DNA from: Armatimonadota bacterium | Lineage (GTDB): Bacteria; Sysuimicrobiota; Sysuimicrobiia; Sysuimicrobiales; Sysuimicrobiaceae | Reading direction: 5' to 3' | NCBI GenBank assembly: GCA_025060455.1 | Contig: JANXBY010000035.1 | Location: 1-56,266 of the forward strand | Length of the DNA stretch: 56,266 nt | Shown here: positions 41,995-49,203 of the stretch, piece after piece | Numbering within the stretch: position 1 is the first letter of the stretch | Layout of the letters: every line of letters starts with the position of its first letter | The notes under the pieces: model-generated | What the model was told of the DNA's origin: nothing | Database searches by the model: none | What the model saw: the letters and a program-made list of their open reading frames with translations, nothing else | Made by a program: the position numbers and the translations under genes

Positions 41995-42981
41995 TTACGG
42001 AAGCGCGTCCCCGCGGCCCGAAGGGAACGCGGGAGCGGGTTCTTCACCGGCGGCGTGCCCGAGGGGTGAGGGCTTCCACGGCAGCGCCTCCGGCGGGAGG
42101 AGAATCTGCAGGGCTCGGGGCAGCACGCGGGCGTGGATCCTGCGGGAAGCGTCCATGGGGTTCCCGTCCACGTGGGTCTCTACGGGGCGGTCCGCCTCCA
42201 CGGTGACCTGGCGGCACCGCTGGATCACGATCTCGGGGATGGGAGACCGCCGGAGCATCTTCAGAGCCGCGTTCAGGGACCGCATGCGGCGCATCTCCTG
42301 GATGATGTACAGATCCAGCAGTCCGTCCCGCAGGCTGGGCGTGGGAAGGGACGGGACCCGTTCTCCATACATGCGCCCGTTCACCACCGCCACCAGCAGC
42401 ACGCGCCCGGAAAACCGCTCCGACTCCGTGACCACCTCCACCTCCAGGGGCTCGCGGCCGCTCACCAGCTCCAGCAGGCTTGCCAGGAAGTACACCGCGC
42501 GGCCCCGGAGGAAGCGCCGATCCCGCAGACGGTTGGCCCCCGCCGCCACCCGGGCGTCGAAGCCCAGGCCGAACACGTTGGCAAAGAACCGGCCGTTGAC
42601 CTCTGCCACGTCGAACGCCGCGGGCTGCGCGTGGGCCAGGGCTTGAGCGGCGCGCTGGGCGCTGCGTGGGATGGGCAACCCCCGGGCGAACTCGTTGGCC
42701 GTGCCCGCGGGAACGATCCCCACCGCGGTGCGGCCGCCGGCCCGCATCACCCCGTTCACCACCGCGTTCACGGTGCCGTCGCCACCCACCGCCACCACCG
42801 CGGCAAAACCCGAGCGGCTGGCCCGCTCCGCGGCGGCCGCGAGCGCCGCAAAGCCCGCAGCTTCCTCCACCGCGTAGGTCACCCCGCGGCTGCGCAACAC
42901 CCGGGTCACCACGGGCAGGACTTCCCCGATCCGCCCTCCGCCCGCGTACGGGTTTGCCACGAGGAGCAGCGGCTGCACCAC
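41995..42981 (-). CDS. Diacylglycerol kinase-family lipid kinase
   Basis: This 328-aa protein has the DAGK catalytic domain (YegS/DgkB/BmrU family). The N-terminal VANPYAGGGRIGE and the nucleotide-binding VAVGGDGTVNAVVNGVM are clear, followed by GIVPAGTANEFARGL, FANVFGLGFDARVA and SLRDGLLDLYII. It phosphorylates diacylglycerol or a similar lipid. It heads the lipid cassette, just before the GT28 gene. GTG 42981 is 6 bases after a TAGAAT box with no ribosome-binding site, so the mRNA is likely leaderless. Confidence 0.9.
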   Translation of the reverse strand: MVQPLLLVANPYAGGGRIGEVLPVVTRVLRSRGVTYAVEEAAGFAALAAAAERASRSGFAAVVAVGGDGTVNAVVNGVMRAGGRTAVGIVPAGTANEFARGLPIPRSAQRAAQALAHAQPAAFDVAEVNGRFFANVFGLGFDARVAAGANRLRDRRFLRGRAVYFLASLLELVSGREPLEVEVVTESERFSGRVLLVAVVNGRMYGERVPSLPTPSLRDGLLDLYIIQEMRRMRSLNAALKMLRRSPIPEIVIQRCRQVTVEADRPVETHVDGNPMDASRRIHARVLPRALQILLPPEALPWKPSPLGHAAGEEPAPAFPSGRGDALP

Positions 42982-42987
42982 AAGCCC

Positions 42988-42993
42988 ATTCTA
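42988..42993 (-). promoter_or_regulatory. -10 box TAGAAT before the lipid kinase (leaderless type)
   Basis: On the minus strand TAGAAT (5 of 6 consensus) ends 6 bases before the GTG start at 42981, and the bases between (GGGCTT) hold no Shine-Dalgarno sequence that could work at that distance. It provides the lipid cassette with a promoter separate from the molybdenum-hydroxylase operon upstream. Confidence 0.5.
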
Positions 42994-43019
42994 CGGTACC
43001 GGCGGGGCGCGGGCCGGCG

Positions 43020-43817
43020 TCAGGCCGGCAGCTGCCGGAGGCCCGCCAGGAAGCCCGCGAGGGCGTCCGCGCCGGAGGTGTGGCCTACGGAGACCACCGT
43101 GCGGGCAGCGGTCTCCCAGTGCGGCCCTTCCAGGGCGATGACCAGCCGGTGCCACGCCTCCGAAGCCTGCCCCAAGCAGGCGGCCTGCAGGTAGCTGCGG
43201 GCGATGCGGTGGGTGGAACGCGCGGCTTCCGGCATCCAGGGACGCGGCCGCCGGGTCACGAACAGGGCCAGCATCCAGCCGCATAGGAAGTCGTCTCCCG
43301 CAGGCGTGAGGCCTGGCCCCAGTCCGCACAGAAGCCCCCATCCGGACGCCAGGTCTCCCGCGGCCAGGGCCCGGGCTCCCGCCAGGGCCCTTTGCTGCCA
43401 GGCCTCCAGAGCCGGCCCGCGCCCTTCTGCCAGGTGCGGAACCAGGGCCGCCAGGCTGTCGCGGGGAGCACAGGACAGCAGCCACTCGCAGCACCGGCGC
43501 ACCTGCGTGGGGTCCGGTGCGGCAGCGGGCAGCGTGGCGTCCCACGGAGCCGCCGCGTCCAGCTCGAAGGTCAGGTGGCCAACCTGCAGGCGGCCGGCGG
43601 AGAGCCGCGCGGGCGTGCCGCGCCCCAGAGGCTCGCGGGGCAGACCTTCCACCACGAGGCTTAAAGGCCCCCGTCCCAGCTCCGGCGCCACCACGGCCAC
43701 CACGGCGTCGGTTCTGGGGAACTCCAGGTACGCGCTGCGCCGGAACGCGGCCAACACGCGGCCGGCGGAGCTGGAGCCTGCGGGGCGCAGCCAAGAAGGG
43801 TAGGCTAGGACCCGCAC
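43020..43817 (-). CDS. allH: DUF2877 family protein (YlbF/AllH), probable carbamoyltransferase subunit
   Basis: This 265-aa protein matches DUF2877 (E. coli YlbF). The hallmark GLGPGLTPAGDDFLCGWML starts at residue 165 and the C-terminal GHTSGADALAG at 245-255. YlbF (AllH) is reported to act together with AllF (FdrA) and AllG (YlbE) in oxamate carbamoyl transfer. In E. coli the three genes are adjacent; here allH lies 14 kb from allG and ends a molybdenum-hydroxylase operon, 6 bases after the 2Fe-2S subunit. The GTG start at 43817 has no strong ribosome-binding site, so it may depend on coupling. Confidence 0.85.
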   Translation of the reverse strand: MRVLAYPSWLRPAGSSSAGRVLAAFRRSAYLEFPRTDAVVAVVAPELGRGPLSLVVEGLPREPLGRGTPARLSAGRLQVGHLTFELDAAAPWDATLPAAAPDPTQVRRCCEWLLSCAPRDSLAALVPHLAEGRGPALEAWQQRALAGARALAAGDLASGWGLLCGLGPGLTPAGDDFLCGWMLALFVTRRPRPWMPEAARSTHRIARSYLQAACLGQASEAWHRLVIALEGPHWETAARTVVSVGHTSGADALAGFLAGLRQLPA

Positions 43818-43823
43818 CGCAAC

Positions 43824-44312
43824 TCACCCCCGTGCGGGCCGCAGCCGTCGAGCGGCGTCCTCCACCGCACGCACGATGTTCTGGTAACCGGTGCACCGGC
43901 ACAGGTGGCCCGCCAGGGCTTCCCGGATCTCTTCCCGGGACGGGGCGGGGTGTTCCCGGAGGAAGGCCACCACCGTCATCAAGATGCCGGGCGTGCAGAA
44001 CCCACACTGCAGTCCGTGGTTTTCCCAGAAGGCCTGCTGGACCGGGTGGAGATGATCTGCGGTCCCCAGGGCTTCCACGGTGGTCACCTGGTGGCCCTCC
44101 GCCTGGACCGCCAGCAACAGGCACGACCGCACGGGTTCACCGTCCAGCCACACGGTGCACGCGCCGCACACCCCTTGCTCGCAGCCTACGTGGGTACCCG
44201 TGAGCCGCAGCTCCTCCCGGAGGACGTCCGCGAGGGTCTTTCGGACGGGCACCGTGACGGTGGAGGCCTGCCCGTTCACGGACAGCTGGATGGTGCGCAC
44301 GGGCTCACGCAC
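43824..44312 (-). CDS. Molybdenum hydroxylase small subunit, two [2Fe-2S] clusters (CoxS/XdhC type)
   Basis: This is the electron-transfer subunit of a xanthine dehydrogenase-family enzyme (162 aa). The plant-type ferredoxin cluster uses Cys44, Cys49, Cys52 and Cys64 (GCEQGVCGACTVW); the second cluster uses Cys103, Cys106, Cys138 and Cys140 (QCGFCTPG and CRCTGYQNI). All eight ligands are present. GTG 44312 is chosen because GGGAGG lies just upstream; it overlaps the FAD subunit gene by 8 bases. GTG 44300 is the alternative. Confidence 0.93.
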   Translation of the reverse strand: MREPVRTIQLSVNGQASTVTVPVRKTLADVLREELRLTGTHVGCEQGVCGACTVWLDGEPVRSCLLLAVQAEGHQVTTVEALGTADHLHPVQQAFWENHGLQCGFCTPGILMTVVAFLREHPAPSREEIREALAGHLCRCTGYQNIVRAVEDAARRLRPARG

Positions 44313-45192
44313 GGGCGCCTCCCGCACCGTCCACGGCGCGGCGGTAGGCGAGCCGGACCACCCGCTCGGTGAGCACGCCGGCCAGGTGGCGGCGGAAGTC
44401 CGCAGACGCGTGGATGTCTGCCTCGGGCTCCAAAAGCCGCCGCGCCTCCGAACAGGCCGCCCGCAGGGCGTCTTCCAGAGGCCACCCCTCCCGCAGGGCT
44501 GTCTCCGCCTGGGGCAGCCGGACCGGCACGGGGCCAGCGCCCGCGTACGCCAGCCGGGCGTCGCGCACACGGCCGTCGGCCACGCAGACTCCTGCCGCCA
44601 CCGCGCACAGGGCGTAGTCACCGTGCCGGTTGCTCACCTCCACGAACGCCCACCCCCACCCAGGCGGGCTGCACGGGAACCGGGCCTCCACGAGCAGCTC
44701 GTCCGGGCTCAGCGCGGTGCTGAGGGGGCCGGTGAAGAACTCCTCCGCGGGGATCTCGCGGGCGCCCGCGCGGCTGCGGGCCACCATGCGGGCCCCCACC
44801 GCCACCGCCACCGCTGGCAGCTCCGCTGCGGGGTCTGCGTGCGCCAGGCTGCCGCACACCGTCCCGCGGTTGCGGATCTGCACGTGGCCCACGTACCGCA
44901 CCGCCTCCGCCAGCAGGGGGACTGCCCGGCGCACCGCCGGGTCGCGCTCCACCCAGCGCTGCCGCACCCGGGCGCCCACCCTCAGCCAGCCGGACTCCTC
45001 CGCCAGGTAGTCCAGGGAGTCGATGCGGTTGATGTCCACCAGCACCTCCGGCCTCGCAAGCCGCAGGTTCAACAGAGGGAGCAGGCTCTGGCCGCCGGCC
45101 AGCACCTTGGCCCCGGGGCCGTGGCGCGCCAGCAGCTCCAGCGCTTCCTCCACGGAGCTGGGGTCGTGGTACGCGAACACCTGCGGCTTCAC
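44305..45192 (-). CDS. Molybdenum hydroxylase FAD-binding medium subunit (CoxM type)
   Basis: This 295-aa flavoprotein passes electrons from the iron-sulfur subunit to the acceptor. The two FAD-binding motifs are present: AGGQSLLPLLNLRLARP near residue 34 and GTVCGSLAHADPAAELPAV near residue 108. The GTG start at 45192 overlaps the CoxG-like stop (GTGA) and has AAGGAG upstream. The order large-CoxG-medium-small is a rearranged version of the usual medium-small-large set. Confidence 0.92.
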   Translation of the reverse strand: MKPQVFAYHDPSSVEEALELLARHGPGAKVLAGGQSLLPLLNLRLARPEVLVDINRIDSLDYLAEESGWLRVGARVRQRWVERDPAVRRAVPLLAEAVRYVGHVQIRNRGTVCGSLAHADPAAELPAVAVAVGARMVARSRAGAREIPAEEFFTGPLSTALSPDELLVEARFPCSPPGWGWAFVEVSNRHGDYALCAVAAGVCVADGRVRDARLAYAGAGPVPVRLPQAETALREGWPLEDALRAACSEARRLLEPEADIHASADFRRHLAGVLTERVVRLAYRRAVDGAGGARA

Positions 45193-45632
45193 GCGGCTCC
45201 TTCCTGCAGCTTCCGGTCCAGGCACTGGAAGAACTGGGAAGCCAGCATGCGGGCGATCCCGGGGATCATCCGGCTGCCCAGGGTGAGGGCTCCACCCACC
45301 TGCACGTCCCCGGACCACCGCACGCCCGTCTGGACTCCCTGGTCCTCCAGCTCCAGCACGCCCGTGGCCCGCACGAAGCCCGCCGCGCTGCTGCCCTCCA
45401 CCTGCACCCCGTACCGCAGCGGTGGCGTGCGCTCGGTGATGCGCAGCTTACCCTTGTAGGTGCCCCGCACCGCGGCGATCCCGATGGACAGCACCGCCTC
45501 GAACTCGTCGGGGCCCACGGGCCTGAGCTCCTCCAGCCCGGGCGTGCAGCCGGCCAGGGCCTGAGGGTCGTCCAGCAAAGCCCACACGCGGTCCCGGGGT
45601 GCGTGCAGGGTCTCGTTGCCCTCGATCCTCAT
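45189..45632 (-). CDS. CoxG/SRPBCC-family protein
   Basis: This 147-aa protein resembles CoxG (carbon monoxide dehydrogenase subunit G), a small SRPBCC-fold protein common in molybdenum-hydroxylase clusters. The start EGNETLHAPRDRVWALLDDP, then CTPGLEELRPVG and YKGKLRITERTPP, are typical. In the CO dehydrogenase of Oligotropha CoxG helps membrane attachment; for other hydroxylases its role is unclear. Unlike longer CoxG proteins it has no C-terminal membrane helix. ATG 45632 overlaps the large-subunit stop (ATGA). Confidence 0.88.
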   Translation of the reverse strand: MRIEGNETLHAPRDRVWALLDDPQALAGCTPGLEELRPVGPDEFEAVLSIGIAAVRGTYKGKLRITERTPPLRYGVQVEGSSAAGFVRATGVLELEDQGVQTGVRWSGDVQVGGALTLGSRMIPGIARMLASQFFQCLDRKLQEGAA

Positions 45633-47968
45633 GGCTGCCTCCGTCTCGCGGCCTGGATCAGGTGGAACAGGGCGTCCGGGTGCAGGGGCATCTGGGTGAT
45701 CTCGAGGTCCAGGTCGTCCAGGGCGTCCTCGATGGCCTGCGCCAGCAAAGCGGGGACCGGGATCACCCCACCTTCCCCTGCGCCCTTGGCGCCCAGGGGG
45801 TTCAGCGGGGAGGGCGTCTCCTGGTGGTGCACCTCGATCTCCGGGATCTCCACGGCCGTGGGGATGTGGAAGTCCATGAAGGAGCCCGACAGCAGCTGGC
45901 CCGACCCGTCGTACACCAATCGCTCGAAGAACGCGCCGCCGATGCCCTGGGCCACGCCCCCGTGGATCTGCCCGTCCAGGATGAGGGGGTTGAGGACCAC
46001 CCCACAGTCGTGCACCACCACGTACCGGAGGAAGCGCAGGGTGGCCGTCTCCGGATCCACCTCCACCAGGGCCGCGTGCACCCCGTGGGAGAACGTGCCG
46101 CGGGGCGGCGCGAAGTAACGGGTGGCTTCCAGCCCAGGGCCCTCCCACTCCGCGGGGATCACGCCGCGGAGCGGGTTGGCCGCCCGCGCCACCTCCCCCA
46201 GGCTCACGGACCTCGACGGCGCGCCCCGCACCCGCACATAGCCGTCCGCCAGCTCCAGATCCTCGGGGCTGGCTTCCAGGAGCGTGGCGGCCACCTGCAG
46301 GGCCTTCTGCTGCACCGCCTTGGCCGCCAGGTGCACCGCGCTGCCCGCCACCACCGCGGCGCGGCTGGCAAACGTGCCCGTGCCCCACCCGAAGGCGGCG
46401 GTGTCGCCCGTGACCACATGCACGTCCTGCACGTCCACCCCCAGGGCGTCCGCCACCACCTGGGCGAAGGAGGTGAAGTGCCCCTGGCCCTGGGTGCCCA
46501 CCCCCGTGGCCACGAACACCTTGCCCGACGGCTCCACGGTGACCCGGCAGCCCTCGTACGGCCCGATGCCGGACCCCTCCACGTAGCAGGCGAACCCCAG
46601 GCCGACCCGCCGGCCCTCCGCGCGGTAGCGGGCCTTCTGTTCGGGCCACCGGTCGTACTCCACCGCTTCCAGGGCCCGCTCCAGGGCCGCGGGGTAGTTC
46701 CCGCTGTCGTAGATGAGGGGTGCGTTGTCCTGGTAGATGAGGCCGACGTCGTAGGGGAACTCATGGGGCTGGATGAAGTTGCGCCGCCGGATCTCCGCAC
46801 GGTCCATGCCGAGCTGGCGGGCGGCCAGGTCCAGCAGCCGCTCCATGACAAACACCCCGTGCGGCCGCCCGGCTCCCCGGTAGGGGCTCACGATGGTCTT
46901 GTTGGTGAACACCGCGCGGAACTCCGCGTGGTAGTTGGGGACGCGGTACGGCCCGGGCAGGGTGCACTCCGCCACGATGGGCACGATGAGGCCGTAGGGG
47001 ATGTAGGCCCCCGCGTCGTGCAGGAATACGGTACGCACCCCGAGGATGCGGCCGTCCTGGTCCAGGGCGATCTCCGCGTCATGGATCTGAGTTCGTTCGT
47101 GATTGGTAGCGAGGAAGTGCTCCCGCCGGTCCTCGATCCACTTCACGGGCCTTCCCAACCGCATGGCGGCGAGGGGTACCAGCACCTCCTCGGGGTAGAA
47201 CATCATGATCTTCGGGCCGAACCCGCCGCCCACGTCGGGCGCCACCACCCGGACGTCCTTCTGCGCCAGGCCGAACAGGGCCGCAAGCCCGTTGCGGATG
47301 GGAATGGGCGCCTGGGTGCTGTCCCACACGGTCAGCTGGCGGGCCTTGGGATCCCACTGCGCCACCACCCCTCGGGTTTCGATGGGCGAAGCGCACCCGC
47401 GGTCCACCACGAACCGCCGTGCCAGCACCAGGTGCGCGCGGGCGCGGGCCGCCTCGTAGTCGCCCACCCGCTGGACGGAGTGGGCGGCCACGTTGGTGCC
47501 GATGTCCTCGTGGACCAGGGCGGGCCGGCCCGCAGCGGCCTCCTCCAGGTCCACCACCGCGGGCAGGGGGTCGTAGTCCACCTCGATGAGCTCCAGGGCG
47601 TCCTCCGCCGCGGCACGGCTGGTGGCCACCACGAACGCCACAGGCTCGCCTACGTGCCGCACCTTGTCGGGTGCCAGGGCGTACTGCGTCTTGTGGTGCT
47701 TAAGGTCCGGGTGCGGGATCAGCTTCGGCAGCGGCTCCTTCAGGGCCGGCGGCAGGTCCGCGTGGGTGAGCACCAACAGGACCTCCGGGTGTTGCGACGC
47801 CCGCCGGGCGTCGATGCGCAGGATCCGGGCGTGGGCGTGAGGGCTGCGTAGGACGGCCGCGTGGACCATCCCAGGCAGCTGCACGTCGTCCACAAACAGC
47901 CCCTGGCCCACGAGCAGCCTGGGGTCTTCGTTGCGCTTGATGGGGCTGCCCAGCCACCGGGTCGCCAT
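45629..47968 (-). CDS. Molybdenum hydroxylase large (Moco) subunit, xanthine/aldehyde dehydrogenase type
   Basis: This is the 779-aa molybdopterin-cytosine-type catalytic subunit. The active-site loop reads PYRGAGR at residues 362-368, whereas true aerobic CO dehydrogenases have AYxCSFR with a Cys; so this is not a form I CO dehydrogenase. The catalytic Glu is Glu732 in GAKGAGEGG, and GVGTQGQGHFTSFAQV is the Moco-binding region. ATG 47968 with GGAG/GGAGG upstream is chosen. The context (allH in the same operon, nucleoside-type transporters nearby) favours a purine or N-heterocycle substrate, without proof. Confidence 0.92.
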   Translation of the reverse strand: MATRWLGSPIKRNEDPRLLVGQGLFVDDVQLPGMVHAAVLRSPHAHARILRIDARRASQHPEVLLVLTHADLPPALKEPLPKLIPHPDLKHHKTQYALAPDKVRHVGEPVAFVVATSRAAAEDALELIEVDYDPLPAVVDLEEAAAGRPALVHEDIGTNVAAHSVQRVGDYEAARARAHLVLARRFVVDRGCASPIETRGVVAQWDPKARQLTVWDSTQAPIPIRNGLAALFGLAQKDVRVVAPDVGGGFGPKIMMFYPEEVLVPLAAMRLGRPVKWIEDRREHFLATNHERTQIHDAEIALDQDGRILGVRTVFLHDAGAYIPYGLIVPIVAECTLPGPYRVPNYHAEFRAVFTNKTIVSPYRGAGRPHGVFVMERLLDLAARQLGMDRAEIRRRNFIQPHEFPYDVGLIYQDNAPLIYDSGNYPAALERALEAVEYDRWPEQKARYRAEGRRVGLGFACYVEGSGIGPYEGCRVTVEPSGKVFVATGVGTQGQGHFTSFAQVVADALGVDVQDVHVVTGDTAAFGWGTGTFASRAAVVAGSAVHLAAKAVQQKALQVAATLLEASPEDLELADGYVRVRGAPSRSVSLGEVARAANPLRGVIPAEWEGPGLEATRYFAPPRGTFSHGVHAALVEVDPETATLRFLRYVVVHDCGVVLNPLILDGQIHGGVAQGIGGAFFERLVYDGSGQLLSGSFMDFHIPTAVEIPEIEVHHQETPSPLNPLGAKGAGEGGVIPVPALLAQAIEDALDDLDLEITQMPLHPDALFHLIQAARRRQP

Positions 47969-48107
47969 GGCCTCCGTCTCCCGCCGCCCGCAACAGACTG
48001 GTACTATTCGCCGGCGGGGCCGAATCACCCTACCGGTTGGCAGGAGTTTGGGGTCGGGCTGCGAAATCCAGGCGAACGGGACTACCCCGGCCGGGACGGT
48101 GGTGAGG

Positions 48108-49184
48108 ATGCAGGGCCTTTCCCTGGCGCAAGAGCCGCTGGCGCAGCTGCAGCGGGAGTCCTGGCTCGCAGGGCTCAGCCTGCGCCACGAGCTGGCCTGG
48201 CGCGGCAGCCGCCTGTCCCAGCACAGCCTCCTGGAGGCCGCCCGGCGGATTTTGCGGCCCATGGACCTGCAAGGGGTGCTGGAGGAGGCCCTCACGGTGG
48301 TCCACACGGTGTTCGGGTACCGGGTGTCCGCGGTGCTGCTGGTAGACCGGGAGTCCCGGGAGCTGTGGTGCGCGGCGCACCGCGGTTGGACTCCGGAGGC
48401 CGCCCGACGCCGCTACCGGGTCGGCCGGGAGGGCTTGGCCGCGTGGGTGGCGTACACCGGCTGGCCGTACTACGCGCCCGACGTGCAGCGGGACCCCCGC
48501 TACGTGGAGATCGCTCCTGGGGTACGCAGCGAGCTGGCCCTGCCCCTGCGGCCGGAGGTCAGCGAGACCGTGGGCGTTTTGAGCGTGGCCAGCACCGAGC
48601 CGGAGGCGTTCTCCGAGGACTCCCGGGGACTGCTGGAGGCGTACGCGCTGCTCCTGGCCACCGCCGTCCAGCGGGCGGCCCGGGACGAGGAGCTGAGCCG
48701 CCTGGCGCTCACCGACCCCCTAACCGGGCTGGCCAACCACAGAGCCCTGTACCAGACCCTGCGCCGGGAGCTGGCGCAGGCGTCCCGGTACGCCTTCCCG
48801 CTGTCCGTGGTGCTGCTGGACCTGGACGGGTTCAAGCAGGTCAACGACCTGTTCGGGCACCCGTACGGTGACGAGGTGCTGCGGCAGGTGGCCCGGATGG
48901 CCACAGAGGCCTGCCGGGGCATGGACCTGCCCGCTCGCCTGGGCGGCGAGGAGTTTGTCCTGGTGTTGCCCCACGCACCGAAGCTGGCGGCCTTGCAGGT
49001 GGCGGAACGGCTGCGGCGCCGCATCGAGGAGACCTCCTTGGAAGAGGGGCTCCGCCTCAGTGCCAGCTTCGGAGTGGCGGTGTTCCCGGACGACGGCAAC
49101 ACGCCGGACGCTCTCATCCGTGCCGCGGACGAGGCCATGTACCGAGCCAAGCGGGCCGGCGGCAACCGGGTGGAAGCGTCCTGA
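48108..49184 (+). CDS. GAF-GGDEF diguanylate cyclase
   Basis: This 358-aa signalling protein makes cyclic di-GMP from two GTP. A GAF sensor domain covers about residues 50-190 (start LQGVLEEALTVVHTVFGYRV). The cyclase domain begins LTDPLTGLANHRALY at 201; its active-site motif is GGEEF at 279-283, with an inhibitory-site RGMD at 270-273 (RxxD exactly five residues before), so the enzyme should be active and product-inhibited. There is no membrane helix. ATG 48108 is chosen for its GGTGAGG; a TACTAT box at 48002-48007 may be its -10. No EAL or HD-GYP partner is in the window. Confidence 0.9.
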   Translation: MQGLSLAQEPLAQLQRESWLAGLSLRHELAWRGSRLSQHSLLEAARRILRPMDLQGVLEEALTVVHTVFGYRVSAVLLVDRESRELWCAAHRGWTPEAARRRYRVGREGLAAWVAYTGWPYYAPDVQRDPRYVEIAPGVRSELALPLRPEVSETVGVLSVASTEPEAFSEDSRGLLEAYALLLATAVQRAARDEELSRLALTDPLTGLANHRALYQTLRRELAQASRYAFPLSVVLLDLDGFKQVNDLFGHPYGDEVLRQVARMATEACRGMDLPARLGGEEFVLVLPHAPKLAALQVAERLRRRIEETSLEEGLRLSASFGVAVFPDDGNTPDALIRAADEAMYRAKRAGGNRVEAS

Positions 49185-49203
49185 AGCTGTCGCCGAGGTC
49201 CGG

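Noticed and set aside
45599-47851. A 750-codon plus-strand frame opposite the molybdenum-hydroxylase large subunit
   Set aside because: It mirrors the conserved large subunit in the reverse frame and is rich in His, Gly, Arg and Val without any family motif.
43824-47968. Aerobic CO dehydrogenase (CoxMSL)
   Set aside because: The active-site loop is PYRGAGR without the Cys that binds copper in form I enzymes, so CO oxidation is not supported despite the CoxG-like gene.
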